From Vreelandella aquamarina (lineage in GTDB: Bacteria; Pseudomonadota; Gammaproteobacteria; Pseudomonadales; Halomonadaceae): a stretch of 43,732 nucleotides of DNA. Shown here in pieces: positions 1 through 9,032 of this stretch; position 1 is the first letter of the stretch, and every line of letters begins with the position of its first letter. Below the pieces are notes generated by a model. The model was not told where the DNA came from and ran no database searches. It was given only the letters and a program-made list of their open reading frames with translations. Both the position numbers and the translations under genes were made by a program. The DNA is taken from positions 1-43,732 of the forward strand of contig NZ_FODB01000029.1 in NCBI RefSeq assembly GCF_900110265.1, given 5' to 3'.

Positions 1-239
1 AGCAGTTGTTGGAAGGGCTTGTCGCGGCGGAAGTTCTCGACAGCGTCATAGTCGCTCATGCCCAGACACAGCAGGCCCAGGTAGCTCTTGATCACGTCAC
101 TGGTGCGCATGCCCAGCGTGGTGGGGAAGCGGCTGTCGATGCTGTCGACGCCAGCGATCTCGAAGCATTGCCCGATGATGGACAGCCCGGCGTGGCTGGT
201 GAGGGTGCGGCGACTGGCGCGGAACTTTATGTTGGGCAT
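1..239 (-). mobile_element. IS1380-type transposase, 5' end (partial at window edge)
   Basis: The minus strand opens with ATG at 239 and runs off the left edge after about 79 codons. The peptide starts MPNIKFRASRRTLTSHAGLS and later reads GMRTSDVIKSYLGLLCLGMS and DYDAVENFRRDKPFQQL. The 'LTSHAGL' opening and the 'DYDAVENFR.D..FQQ' block recall the N-terminal region of IS1380-family DDE transposases; the family is assigned from memory. The plus-strand reading of the same bases is low-complexity and is a shadow. The element end should lie near 335-342, where RND pump homology begins. Only the N-terminal region is visible, so the catalytic DDE residues cannot be checked. An IS at the very edge suggests the window is a contig that ended in a repeat. 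Confidence 0.62.
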
Positions 240-340
240 GGCACTGTCTGGGTGAATGGCGATAATGGCTATATTGCCATGCAGGTCAGTGGGTTAGAAG
301 TGCTTCCGGGGGCCGGTCTCACGGATTCAGGGTATATCCT

Positions 341-1643
341 GGAGCAGGAGGACGTGGTATCGGTGGCCAGCTTCATCGGCCAGGGCGCTACCCGCTTCAT
401 GCTCACCTACGCCCCGGAGCAGCCCAACACCGCCTATGCCCAGTTCATCGTGCGCACCGAAGACCTGGACGCCATTCCCGCGCTGGACCAGCGCTTCTAC
501 CGAGAGCTGAACGAAGCGTTTCCCAGCGCGCAGGTACGCACCCAGCGGCTGCAGTTCGGCCCGGGCGATGGCGCGGGCATCGAAGCGCGCTTTCAGGGGC
601 CCTCCCCGGAAGTGCTGCGCTCGCTGGCCGACCAGGCCCAGCGCATCATGGCCGACAGCCCCTACCTGATCGACCAGCGCACCGACTGGCGCCAGCAGGA
701 GCTGGTAGTGCGCCCGCGCATCAACGAGGAGCGCGCCCGCATTGCCGGGGTCAGTCGTGAAGACATCACCCAGACTCTACAGTTTGCCTCGTCGGGCATT
801 CGGGCAGGCACCTACCGTGAAGGCGAGCACCTGCTGCCCATCGTCGCCCGCCCCCCGGCGGCCGAGCGGGACGATGTGGCACTGCTGGAAAACCGCAACG
901 TGTGGAGCGCCGCGCAGCAGCGCTTCGTGCCCATCAGTCAGGTGGTCTCCTCCTTCGATACCGATAGCGAGGAAGCGCTGATTCAACGCCGCAACCGGGT
1001 GCGCACGTTGACCGTCGGGGCCGACCCCGCCGAGGGCTATACCGCCGCCCAGACCTTCGGCGGCATTCGCGAAGAGATCGAGGCCATGACGCTGCCACCG
1101 GGCTACCAGCTGAGCTGGGGAGGTGAACACGAGGATTCCGGCGATGCCCAGGAGGCGCTGGCCCAGCAGTTGCCCATCAGCCTGCTGGTGATGCTGCTGA
1201 CCTCGATTTTGCTGTTTGGCAAGCTCAAGCAGCCGCTGATCATCTGGCTGGTGGTGCCCATGTCGGTGTGTGGCGTGGTGATTGGCCTGCTGGTGACCGG
1301 CCTGCCCTTCTCGTTTACCGCCCTGCTGGGCATGCTCAGCCTGTCGGGCATGCTGATGAAAAACGCCATCGTGCTGGTGGACGAGATCGATGGGCAGATC
1401 AAGGAGGGCAAGGCGCGCTTTTCTGCTCTGGTGGACGCCAGCATCAGCCGCTTGCGGCCGGTCTTCCTGGCCGCTGGTACCACCATCCTCGGCATGCTGC
1501 CGCTTTTGGCCGACGCCTTCTTCAACAGCATGGCGGTGACCATCATGGGCGGCCTGGCGTTTGCCTCGCTGCTGACGCTGATTGCCGTACCCACCCTGTA
1601 TGCCATGCTGTTCCATATCAGCAGCGACGAGGTCGACTCCTGA
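341..1643 (+). pseudogene. RND multidrug efflux pump, C-terminal half (5' part lost to an IS)
   Basis: From about 343 the plus frame reads as an AcrB/MexF-like or NolG-like inner-membrane RND (HAE1) transporter: a second periplasmic porter region (EQEDVVSVASFIGQGATRF onward), then about five hydrophobic segments including PISLLVMLLTSILLF, PLIIWLVVPMSVCGVVIGLL, the 'GMLSLSGMLMKNAIVLVDEID' block and a C-terminal 'MGGLAFASLLTLIAVPTLYAMLF'. A full pump has about 1,030 residues and twelve membrane segments. Here only about 430 residues remain, lacking segments 1-6 and the first porter region. The open frame continues upstream to base 6, but that part is the antisense shadow of the transposase, so the nominal 545-residue ORF is a chimera. 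It is probably non-functional unless translated from an internal start. Confidence 0.85.
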
Positions 1644-1718
1644 GCAGGCGCGTTCGGCCCATGAGCGCTTTTTGGCTATCATGGGCTGGACGCTGGGATC
1701 ATCCGACTCATCCTTTCG

Positions 1719-1733
1719 GGTAATAAAACTACA
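1719..1733. promoter_or_regulatory. HexR-like operator, edd distal site
   Basis: GGTAATAAAACTACA differs at the first base from the HexR-type palindrome TGTA-N7-TACA. It lies 113 bp before the edd start and is paired with a better site at 1793. HexR represses Entner-Doudoroff genes in many gammaproteobacteria and is released by KDPG. Identification is by comparison with the other copies in this window. Confidence 0.55.
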
Positions 1734-1792
1734 ACTTAATCTATAAATAGCGTTTTTATTGCCGTAAAGTCTCTTATATCGACGCCATAAGA

Positions 1793-1807
1793 TGTAAAAT
1801 AACTACA
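1793..1807. promoter_or_regulatory. HexR-like operator, edd proximal site
   Basis: TGTAAAATAACTACA has both TGTA and TACA arms of the HexR palindrome at the correct 7-bp spacing. It is 38 bp before the edd start, in the AT-rich promoter region, where bound repressor would block transcription of edd-glk and the genes after it. Confidence 0.75.
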
Positions 1808-1845
1808 AATCTGGATTCACCGTCTCTACACATGCAGAGGTCTCT

Positions 1846-3735
1846 ATGCCTGGTTCAACACCCGCCACACTCAATCCTACGGTTGCTAAGGTTACCCAAC
1901 GCATTCGTGAACGCTCTGCCGAGCGCCGCGCTCTCTACGAGCGCCGCATGGCCGACCAGCACAAGCGTGGCGTGCATCGTGCCGAGCTCTCCTGCGGCAA
2001 CCTGGCCCACGGCTTTGCTGCCTGTAGCGCCCAGGAGAAAGACTCCCTGAAGCTGATGAACAGCGCCAACCTAGGGATTATTTCTTCGTACAACGACATG
2101 CTCTCGGCCCACCAGCCGTTCGAAACCTTCCCGGAAACCATCAAAGCGGCCGCCCGCGCCATGGGTTCTACCGCGCAGTTTGCCGGTGGCGTACCCGCCA
2201 TGTGCGATGGCGTAACCCAAGGCCAGCCGGGCATGGAACTCTCGCTGTTCTCCCGCGATGTAATTGCCATGGCCACCGCCGTGGGCCTGTCGCACAACAT
2301 GTTTGATGCCGCGCTTTACCTCGGCGTATGCGATAAAATCGTTCCCGGACTATTCATTGGCGCGGCGCGCTTTGGTCACTTGCCCGCCATGTTCGTACCC
2401 GCAGGCCCGATGCCGAGCGGCTTGCCGAACAAGGAGAAAGCGCGCATTCGCCAGCTCTACGCCGAAGGCAAGGTGGGCCGCGAGGAGCTGCTGCAGGCGG
2501 AGTCCGACTCTTACCACAGCCCCGGCACCTGCACCTTCTACGGCACCGCCAACTCCAATCAGCTGATGATGGAAGTGATGGGCCTGCACCTGCCGGGCAC
2601 CTCGTTCGTCAACCCAGGCACCGAGATGCGCGAAGCGCTCACCCGCTACGCCACCGAGCAGGCCATTCGCAACACCGAACCCGGCGGCGAGTACCGTCCG
2701 TTCTATAAGCAGATCGACGAGCGCGCCATCGTCAACGCCGTGGTCGGCCTGCTGGCCTCCGGTGGTTCGACCAACCATACCATGCACCTGATTGCTATGG
2801 CGGCCGCGGCGGGCATTACCCTTAACTGGGATGACTTCACCGATCTGTCAGCGGTCACCCCCAGCCTGATGAAGGTGTACCCGAACGGCCAAGCAGACAT
2901 CAACCACTTCCAGGCCGCGGGCGGCATGAGCTACCTGTTCCGCGAACTGCTGGGCGCGGGCCTGCTCCACGGCGATATTCCCACGGTGTTTGGCACCGAC
3001 CTGACCGCTTACACCCAAGAGCCCTTCCTGGAAGATGGCAAAGTGGTATGGCGCGAAGGCCCGGAAAACAGCCTGGACGAAGAAGTGCTGCGCCCGGTCG
3101 CTACACCCTTCGCCCCCACCGGCGGCCTGACCGTGATGAAAGGCAACCTGGGACGTGGCGTCATCAAAGTCTCGGCGGTAGCCGAAGAGCACCGTGTAGT
3201 AGAAGCGCCGGTGAAGATCTTCGAGGATCAGAACGAAATGAAAGCGGCGTTTGAGTCGGGCGACCTGGACCGCGACGTCATTGTGGTGGTTCGCTTCCAA
3301 GGCCCCAAAGCCAACGGCATGCCCGAACTGCACAAACTCACCCCCTTCCTGGGCGTACTCCAGGACCGTGGCTTCAAAGTTGCCCTCGTCACCGATGGCC
3401 GCATGTCCGGCGCATCGGGCAAAGTACCCGCCTCCATCCACATGAGCCCGGAAGCGCTGGACGGCGGCCCGCTGGCCAAGCTGCGCGATGGTGACGTGGT
3501 ACGCCTGGATGCCAACGCCGGCACGTTGGAAGCCAAAGTAGACGCCGCCACCTGGGCCGAGCGTGAACTCGCCGTTGCCAATCTAGACCACTACCATGTG
3601 GGCCTAGGCCGCGAGCTGTTCTCGGGCTTCCGCCACTTGGCAATGCGCGGCGAAGAAGGCGCAGGCTCGTTGGGCGGCTTCGAAGCCGACGATCTCGCTC
3701 GTCAAGAAGGTCAGATTTTTCAAGAGGACGCCTGA
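1846..3735 (+). CDS. edd: Phosphogluconate dehydratase (Entner-Doudoroff)
   Basis: Edd converts 6-phosphogluconate to KDPG plus water, the first step specific to the Entner-Doudoroff pathway, in the cytoplasm. The 629-residue product is slightly longer than the usual 600-610, the excess being at the N terminus. IlvD/Edd family signatures are clear: [20 protein letters not shown] (C120), [10 protein letters not shown] (C162), [15 protein letters not shown] (C229) and [16 protein letters not shown] near the C terminus. C162 and C229 are 67 residues apart, the spacing of the [4Fe-4S] ligands in E. coli Edd. The ATG at 1846 follows AGAGG at 1836-1840. Two HexR-like sites lie upstream. The stop overlaps the glk start by one base (TGATG), so translation is probably coupled. 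Confidence 0.97.
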   Translation: MPGSTPATLNPTVAKVTQRIRERSAERRALYERRMADQHKRGVHRAELSCGNLAHGFAACSAQEKDSLKLMNSANLGIISSYNDMLSAHQPFETFPETIKAAARAMGSTAQFAGGVPAMCDGVTQGQPGMELSLFSRDVIAMATAVGLSHNMFDAALYLGVCDKIVPGLFIGAARFGHLPAMFVPAGPMPSGLPNKEKARIRQLYAEGKVGREELLQAESDSYHSPGTCTFYGTANSNQLMMEVMGLHLPGTSFVNPGTEMREALTRYATEQAIRNTEPGGEYRPFYKQIDERAIVNAVVGLLASGGSTNHTMHLIAMAAAAGITLNWDDFTDLSAVTPSLMKVYPNGQADINHFQAAGGMSYLFRELLGAGLLHGDIPTVFGTDLTAYTQEPFLEDGKVVWREGPENSLDEEVLRPVATPFAPTGGLTVMKGNLGRGVIKVSAVAEEHRVVEAPVKIFEDQNEMKAAFESGDLDRDVIVVVRFQGPKANGMPELHKLTPFLGVLQDRGFKVALVTDGRMSGASGKVPASIHMSPEALDGGPLAKLRDGDVVRLDANAGTLEAKVDAATWAERELAVANLDHYHVGLGRELFSGFRHLAMRGEEGAGSLGGFEADDLARQEGQIFQEDA

Positions 3736-4700
3736 TGCGACCGGCATTAATCGGGGACATTGGCGGCACGAATGCTCGCCTAGCGTTGGTCACGCCGGGC
3801 GAGGTCACGCCCCACGACATTCTTAACCTACCCTGCGCCGATTACCCCGGCGTGATCGAAGCGATTCAGGACTATCTCGCTCGGGTAGGCGCAACGGGCG
3901 ATAACGCCCCGCAAGAAGCCTGCTTGGCGTTCGCCTGCCCGGTGCACGCCGAGCGGGTAAAGATGACCAACAACCATTGGGACTTTATGAAAAGCGACGT
4001 TCAGCAGGCGCTGAATCTGTCGCTGTTCAAAGTCATCAATGACTTCACCGCCCAGGCGTTGGGCGTACCCCACGTAGGGGAAGATAACCTGGTGGAAGTG
4101 CAGCCTGGGGAAGCCCAGTCGCACTCTACCCGCTTGGTCATCGGCCCCGGTACGGGCCTGGGCGTTGCCGGGGTGTTCCCCGGCCAACACGCCTGGATTC
4201 CGCTGCCGACCGAGGGCGGCCACGTCACCTTTGCGCCTACCGACACCACCGAACGCGCGCTGCTGGACGTGTTCTTACAGCGCCACCAGCGGGTGAGCGT
4301 CGAGCGCATTCTGTGCGGCCAGGGGCTGCTAGAGCTATACCAAGCCCACTGCACCCTGGAAGGCCAAACGCCGCGCTGCGAGACCCCCGCCGAGGTGACA
4401 CAAGCGGCCAACCAGGGCGATGCCCTGGCCACGGCTACCCTGCTGCGCTTTTTGAAAATTCTCGGCGACGTGTGCGGCGATGCCACCCTGACCATGGGTG
4501 CGCGCGGCGGCGTGTATCTCTGCGGCGGTATTCTGCCCCGCCTGTTGGACTGGCTGCCCAAGTGTGAGCTGCGCGCAAGTTTCGTCAATAAAGGGCGCAT
4601 GGGCGCTTACAACGCCGACATCCCGGTGAGGATTGTGACTCACCCGTGGACCGGCCTGCTGGGTGCCGCCGAAGCGCTGCATAACGAAGAAGTCTTTTAA
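3735..4700 (+). CDS. glk: Glucokinase
   Basis: This enzyme phosphorylates glucose with ATP to glucose 6-phosphate in the cytoplasm. The 321-residue length is normal for the bacterial Glk family (not ROK type). Visible motifs are the phosphate-binding GDIGGTNAR at residues 7-15, KVINDFTAQALG carrying the likely catalytic Asp, the second phosphate loop GPGTGLGVAG, and TEGGHVTF near the glucose site. It overlaps edd by one base and is followed after 17 bp by an aldo/keto reductase. In this setting Glk would trap glucose released in the cell by the GH13 and GH32 enzymes encoded nearby and feed it to Zwf. Confidence 0.96.
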   Translation: MRPALIGDIGGTNARLALVTPGEVTPHDILNLPCADYPGVIEAIQDYLARVGATGDNAPQEACLAFACPVHAERVKMTNNHWDFMKSDVQQALNLSLFKVINDFTAQALGVPHVGEDNLVEVQPGEAQSHSTRLVIGPGTGLGVAGVFPGQHAWIPLPTEGGHVTFAPTDTTERALLDVFLQRHQRVSVERILCGQGLLELYQAHCTLEGQTPRCETPAEVTQAANQGDALATATLLRFLKILGDVCGDATLTMGARGGVYLCGGILPRLLDWLPKCELRASFVNKGRMGAYNADIPVRIVTHPWTGLLGAAEALHNEEVF

Positions 4701-4717
4701 ACTGACGGAAATACGCC

Positions 4718-5587
4718 ATGGCTGCTGTGACCTTTGACGTGCCGTTCGTACTCGGCATGATGCGCCTGCATGAAGCGCAAGAGATGCACCAGGCGAGCCA
4801 TTTGGCCGACTGGATCGAAGCTCGCTTAGAGCAGGGCTTGCACTGGTTCGACCATGCCGACATTTACGGCAACGGAGCTTGCGAAACGCTATTCGGCCAG
4901 GCGCTGCGTGCCCGCCCGGCCCTGGCCAAGCGGCTCCACGTGGTGACCAAAGCCAGCATTGCCAACGACAACCCGGCCCCCGGTTCCGGCAAGGTCAAGC
5001 ACTACAATGCCAGCCCGGACTACTTGGGCCGCGCCATTGACGATGCGCTGGGCCGCTTGGGTGTCGAGCGTCTGGATCACTTTCTGATTCACCGCCCGGA
5101 CCTGCTGATGGACGCCGCCGCAACAGGCCGTGCGCTGGATGACGCCATAGAGGCAGGCAAAATCGGCGCGGCGGGGATTTCCAACCATCTGCCCAGTCAG
5201 TGGCGCAGGCTGCAACGCCATATGTACCACCCGCTTCAGGCCAACCAGATCGAACTCTCCATTGCCCATAGCGCGCCGTTGTTTGACGGCAGCTTTGACG
5301 ACCTCGGTGCCGATGGCCATGCGCCCATGGCGTGGTCTCCGCTGGCGGGCGGCCAACTGATGCAGGGTGAAGTGAGCCGCGTATTGAACCGTTTAGCAGG
5401 CGAGCTTAGCAGCACCCCCGGCGCGCTGGCGCTGGCATGGCTGCGCACCCTGCCCGGCCGCCCAGCACCGGTGGTGGGCAGCGTGAAACCGGAGCGTATT
5501 GCCGATATGCTGAACGGCCCGGAAACGCTGCCTAGAGAAACTTGGTATGAACTGCTGGAGGCCGCCCGCGGCCACTGCGTCGCTTAG
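4718..5587 (+). CDS. Aldo/keto reductase
   Basis: This is a 289-residue member of the aldo/keto reductase superfamily, a TIM-barrel NAD(P)H-dependent carbonyl reductase. The catalytic tetrad is visible: D48 and Y50 in FDHADIYGN, K78 in VVTKAS and H125 in FLIHRPDLL. The C-terminal cofactor region reads VVGSVKPERIADML, similar to the YdhF subgroup. The substrate cannot be read from sequence. It sits between glk and fructokinase in one tight plus-strand run (17 bp after glk, 44 bp before the kinase), so a role with sugars or reactive aldehydes is plausible but inferred. ATG at 4718 follows a weak CGGAAA site. Confidence 0.9.
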   Translation: MAAVTFDVPFVLGMMRLHEAQEMHQASHLADWIEARLEQGLHWFDHADIYGNGACETLFGQALRARPALAKRLHVVTKASIANDNPAPGSGKVKHYNASPDYLGRAIDDALGRLGVERLDHFLIHRPDLLMDAAATGRALDDAIEAGKIGAAGISNHLPSQWRRLQRHMYHPLQANQIELSIAHSAPLFDGSFDDLGADGHAPMAWSPLAGGQLMQGEVSRVLNRLAGELSSTPGALALAWLRTLPGRPAPVVGSVKPERIADMLNGPETLPRETWYELLEAARGHCVA

Positions 5588-5631
5588 TACGCTCACTCAA
5601 CATTGATGCCAATAATGACAAGGAAAGACCT

Positions 5632-6597
5632 ATGACACCGGTGATTGCTTTCGGTGAAGCCTTGATTGATATGCTCTCTAGCCGCTTGGGCGATAACACA
5701 GGGCCGGAAACCTTTACCCCCTATGCTGGCGGCGCGCCCGCCAACGTGGCGGTGGCCTGCGCACGGCTCAACGTGCCCAGCCAGTTTTTGGGCATGGTGG
5801 GTGATGATACGTTTGGGCACTTTCTAATTCGTGAGCTGAAAAGCCACGGCGTGGATACCCAGGGCGTCGTGCTTACCAAAGAAGCGCGCACGGCGCTGGC
5901 GTTTGTCTCCCGCGACAGCAGTGGCGAGCGCACCTTCGATTTCTACCGCCCACCGGCCGCCGACCTGCTCTACCGCTTGGAAAACCTTCCCCACGGCGTG
6001 TTCGAGCAGCCCGCCATCGTTCACCTGTGTAGCAACAGCCTGACCGACCCCGAAATTGCCGAGACCACTCTCGCTATTGCCGCTATGGCCAAGCGTGCGG
6101 GCTGTCTTGTGAGCGTGGACGCCAACCTGCGCCACAACCTGTGGGCAGAGGGTGCGGCAGATCCTTGGCTGGTCACCGAGCTGGTCGATAGCGCCGAGCT
6201 GGTCAAAGTCTCTCTCGAAGAGCTGGACTACCTGCGTGGCGACCACCCAAAGGAAGCGTGGCTCGCCGAGCGCATGGCCGCAGGGGTGAAGGTGATTGTA
6301 ATTACCGACGGCCCCAATAATGTGGTACTCAAAGGCATCGGCATTGACCAAACCGTGACGCCACCCAGCGTCACGGCGGTGGACACCACCGCCGGTGGCG
6401 ATGCCTTTATTGGCGGCCTGCTCGCGGAGCTTTCAAGCTACGGCATCAGCGAGAGCTGGCACCAGGACAGCGCGTTTCTCACCCGCGCGGTGGACATTGC
6501 CTGCCGCTGCGGTGCCCACGCGGTCACCCGCCCCGGCGCGTATGCCGCGCTGCCCACCCACGCCGACATCGAAGCCCTGCGCAGCTCGGCAGGCTAG
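5632..6597 (+). CDS. Fructokinase, PfkB family
   Basis: A 321-residue PfkB/ribokinase-family sugar kinase, most like bacterial ATP-dependent fructokinases (ScrK/FrcK type) that make fructose 6-phosphate. Signature one is YAGGAPANVAVACARLN (residues 31-47), SVDANLR is at 161-167, and signature two is DTTAGGDAFIGG at 251-262, with D257 as the expected catalytic base. SD AAGGAAAG precedes ATG 5632. It ends the edd-glk-AKR cluster and is convergent with the GH32 sucrase. That enzyme would release unphosphorylated fructose for this kinase. A 2-dehydro-3-deoxygluconokinase role is a less likely alternative for this family. Confidence 0.88.
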   Translation: MTPVIAFGEALIDMLSSRLGDNTGPETFTPYAGGAPANVAVACARLNVPSQFLGMVGDDTFGHFLIRELKSHGVDTQGVVLTKEARTALAFVSRDSSGERTFDFYRPPAADLLYRLENLPHGVFEQPAIVHLCSNSLTDPEIAETTLAIAAMAKRAGCLVSVDANLRHNLWAEGAADPWLVTELVDSAELVKVSLEELDYLRGDHPKEAWLAERMAAGVKVIVITDGPNNVVLKGIGIDQTVTPPSVTAVDTTAGGDAFIGGLLAELSSYGISESWHQDSAFLTRAVDIACRCGAHAVTRPGAYAALPTHADIEALRSSAG

Positions 6598-6603
6598 CAC
6601 TGA

Positions 6604-6635
6604 GCGTCGTCGAGGCCGCTACTCGACGGCGCTTT
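6604..6635. terminator. Probable bidirectional terminator between fructokinase and sucrase
   Basis: An 11-bp stem (6604-6614 with 6622-6632, one G-T pair) has a 7-nt loop and TTT on the plus side. It sits just past the fructokinase stop and overlaps the last codons of the convergent GH32 gene. The short T run makes its strength uncertain. Confidence 0.5.
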
Positions 6636-8100
6636 GGATGCCCCCTTCTGCCACCTCCACCCGCCCACTGACGACTTCCAACGTCACCGGCTGACGGCGA
6701 TGATCGACAAAGCTAACCTGAGTGATGCTGCGCTGTTCGGTGGCCCCGTCGACCAACATTTCCAGCGTGCCGTGATCGCACCACCACGTTACCGTCACCG
6801 TTAACCCATCGACGCTGCCCGCCGCGTGGTCGCAGGCAAAGTGCTCATCAAAGGTGGCCTGACCGTTACTCCCTTGACGCTCATAGTGTAGCGACGTTGT
6901 TGATTCGCCTGCGGTCAGCCACAGCCGCTGCTGATAACCCTGCTGTAGTGATAGCGCTAGCCTTGTGCCTGCTTTAAGCACCAGCGTCAGTTGGCCGTAA
7001 ACCGCCGCGCCCTCTGGCAAAGCAATGCAGTGCTCCCCTGCCGTTTGAAGCGAGCGAGGCGATATGTGGCTTGGGGCGCTGAGCGCTTGAGCTGCTTCGC
7101 GAGCAAAGCGCTGTCGTAACCGCACCCCACGAGAAGTCGCACGCAGCGTCAGCTCTCGCGGCAGGCTCATGGTGCCCCGCCAGCCCGTTTCGGGGGCATG
7201 ATTGGCGTACTGCCAGTTGTTCAACCACGCCAGCGCAAGCTGCCGCCCGGGGGTATTCGACCAGCTCTGCACCGCGTAGAAATCCCGCCCTTCGTCCATC
7301 ATCAGCACGACGTCGGCAGCGTTGTCATTGGTGAAACGCTGGCCGTCAAACTCGCCGATAAAGTACTGGGTAAACGAGCCAAACGGGTTATCCGGCGTGG
7401 CGCCAATCCCCACCACCAGCACCCAGCGCGTGGCGGGCTCATCCGACCCAGCGCCGTCCACCGGCAGCTCAAACAGATCCGGACACTCCCAGGGGTGCTG
7501 GGTATGCGCGCCCTCGCCTTCGCCAAAGGCGCTGGCAAACTGCCACTCCAGCAGGTTATGGGAGGTATAGAAGTGAATCTCCTGCCCACAGGCCAGCGCC
7601 ATTACCCAGCGCTGGCTAGGGCCATGCCAAACCACTTTAGGGTCGCGGAAATCTTTAAATCCAGGCGGTGGCAGAACCGGACTCCCCTCGTAGCGCTGCC
7701 AGGTACGGCCCCTGTCGCGGCTATACGCCAAGCACTGGGACTGCTGGTAATCTTCTGGGTCATCTGAGAGCACCCGGTGGCAGGTGTAAAACGCCAGCAG
7801 CCCCGGCTGGCCGTCAAACAGCCCCGTGACATCGTGCTCATCCACCACGGCGCTACCCGAAAAGCAGGCACCCTCTTCATTGGGTGCCAGCGCAATGGGT
7901 AAATGCTGCCAGTGGCACAGATCACGACTGACCGCATGTCCCCAGTGCATCGGCCCCCAGACGGTGCTGAACGGGTGGTACTGATAAAACAGATGGTACT
8001 CGCCCTCGAAAAACACCAGCCCGTTGGGGTCGTTCATCCACCCCATCGGGGGAGTAAAATGCAGCGCAGGATGCTGAGGCTCAAAATCCGCTAACGTCAT
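6619..8100 (-). CDS. GH32 sucrose hydrolase (invertase/sucrase)
   Basis: GH32 enzymes cleave the beta-fructofuranosidic bond of sucrose or sucrose 6-phosphate. The 493-residue protein has no signal peptide, so it acts in the cytoplasm. The five-bladed propeller motifs are present: WMNDPNG with nucleophile D24, FRDP with D153, and WECPD with E205 as acid/base. The C terminus forms the usual beta-sandwich module. No sucrose PTS is present in the window, while an ABC uptake operon shares the same LacI-type operator, so free sucrose is the more likely substrate than sucrose 6-phosphate. The operator overlaps the leader 26 bp ahead of ATG 8100; the SD is AAGG. Confidence 0.93.
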   Translation of the reverse strand: MTLADFEPQHPALHFTPPMGWMNDPNGLVFFEGEYHLFYQYHPFSTVWGPMHWGHAVSRDLCHWQHLPIALAPNEEGACFSGSAVVDEHDVTGLFDGQPGLLAFYTCHRVLSDDPEDYQQSQCLAYSRDRGRTWQRYEGSPVLPPPGFKDFRDPKVVWHGPSQRWVMALACGQEIHFYTSHNLLEWQFASAFGEGEGAHTQHPWECPDLFELPVDGAGSDEPATRWVLVVGIGATPDNPFGSFTQYFIGEFDGQRFTNDNAADVVLMMDEGRDFYAVQSWSNTPGRQLALAWLNNWQYANHAPETGWRGTMSLPRELTLRATSRGVRLRQRFAREAAQALSAPSHISPRSLQTAGEHCIALPEGAAVYGQLTLVLKAGTRLALSLQQGYQQRLWLTAGESTTSLHYERQGSNGQATFDEHFACDHAAGSVDGLTVTVTWWCDHGTLEMLVDGATEQRSITQVSFVDHRRQPVTLEVVSGRVEVAEGGIQSAVE

Positions 8101-8125
8101 GCTTAAAACCTTAACTTAATCGGCC

Positions 8126-8143
8126 AACTTAATCGTTTAAGTT
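8126..8143. promoter_or_regulatory. LacI-family operator at the GH32 sucrase
   Basis: AACTTAATCGTTTAAGTT is an 18-bp near-perfect palindrome with the central CG typical of LacI-family operators. A direct half-copy AACTTAATCG lies at 8113-8122. The same palindrome recurs at 23492 and 23644, flanking the porin and the second ABC operon. Confidence 0.75.
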
Positions 8144-8194
8144 AGCGTATCACGCCTATTAACTAACGGAAGTATCCCCTTTAGGTGTAGACGT

Positions 8195-8226
8195 AAAAAA
8201 GCCCGAGCATGGCGACATGCTCGGGC
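8195..8226 (-). terminator. Rho-independent terminator of zwf-pgl-eda
   Basis: Read on the minus strand, a perfect 11-bp stem GCCCGAGCATG/CATGCTCGGGC with a 4-nt loop (8201-8226) is followed by six T (8195-8200). It lies about 100 bp past the eda stop. Confidence 0.9.
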
Positions 8227-8298
8227 AAACGTCTTGCTCACACGACCCGACATCAGTGAGGCAAGTGACGAGAGTGCTCGGTACTGTGTTTTACATAA

Positions 8299-8342
8299 GT
8301 GGTGGAACCGTTTAGTGGTGGAACCGTTTAGTGGTGGAAACG
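8299..8342. repeat. Tandem 16-bp repeat at the 3' end of eda
   Basis: Two full copies of GTGGTGGAACCGTTTA (8299-8314, 8315-8330) are followed by a partial copy (8331-8342). The partial copy encodes the last residues of Eda and the first full copy read on the minus strand begins with its stop codon. The extra copies lie in the 3' untranslated region. Confidence 0.85.
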
Positions 8343-8990
8343 CTCCGCTGCTTGGCGGGCCAGTTCGCGAATGCCGTCCCAATCTTCGGCATCGACCATG
8401 GCTTTCGGCGTCAGCCAAGAGCCGCCGACACACATCACGTTGGGTAGTGACAGGTAAGATTCAGCGTTATCAACGGTAATACCGCCCGTGGGGCAGAAAC
8501 GCGCTTCAGGAATTGGCGCGCCGAACGCTTTGATCGCCTTGGCACCGCCGCTGGATTCCGCGGGGAAGAACTTGAAGCGGCGGTAGCCGTACTGCCAGCC
8601 GGTCATCAGCTCAGAAATGGTAGAAACGCCCGGCAGCATCGGCACCGGGCTCTCTACGCCGTAGCGGTAAAGCGCGTCGGTGGCACCTGGCGTAACGACG
8701 AAATCAGCGCCGACTTGCTCGGCTTGGCGATATTGCGCGGGCGTCAGCACGGTGCCGACCCCAATGCTGGCACCCGGTAGCGCCTCTTTCATGCGCTTGA
8801 TGGCTTCCAGGGCGCAGTCGGTACGCAGGGTAATTTCCAGCACGGTCAGGCCGCCTTCGACCAGAGCTCGGCCCAGCGGCACGGCGTCTTCCAGGCGCTC
8901 GATGGTGATCACCGGGATCACTTCGGCTTTTAGGCAGATGCTGTCTAGCTCGGCGGTGCGCGTTGAGGGAAGCTGTTTATCGATGGTCAT
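8328..8990 (-). CDS. eda: KDPG/KHG aldolase
   Basis: Eda cleaves KDPG to pyruvate and glyceraldehyde 3-phosphate, completing the Entner-Doudoroff pathway. From ATG 8990 the protein has 220 residues. The class I aldolase residues are visible: E52 in LEITLRT and Schiff-base K140 in RRFKFFPAE, plus PTGGIT for phosphate binding. They match E. coli E45 and K133 with a constant offset. The open frame extends six codons further to 9008, but GGAG at the SD position lies inside those codons, which favours 8990. It is the last gene of zwf-pgl-eda, 42 bp after pgl, and its 3' end overlaps a 16-bp tandem repeat. Confidence 0.96.
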   Translation of the reverse strand: MTIDKQLPSTRTAELDSICLKAEVIPVITIERLEDAVPLGRALVEGGLTVLEITLRTDCALEAIKRMKEALPGASIGVGTVLTPAQYRQAEQVGADFVVTPGATDALYRYGVESPVPMLPGVSTISELMTGWQYGYRRFKFFPAESSGGAKAIKAFGAPIPEARFCPTGGITVDNAESYLSLPNVMCVGGSWLTPKAMVDAEDWDGIRELARQAAERFHH

Positions 8991-9032
8991 CAGTGAGTCT
9001 CCAAGCAAATTGTTATTGGCGAAGGCGGTTTA

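Noticed and set aside
777..1682. Long minus-strand ORF of 301 codons opposite the RND gene
   Set aside because: The translation is His/Gln/Gly-rich low-complexity sequence, the usual antisense shadow of a GC-rich gene; the plus strand has clear RND motifs.
1657..1686. GCCCATGA/TCATGGGC inverted repeat after the RND remnant as a terminator
   Set aside because: The 14-nt loop and absence of a T run after the stem make a rho-independent terminator unlikely.
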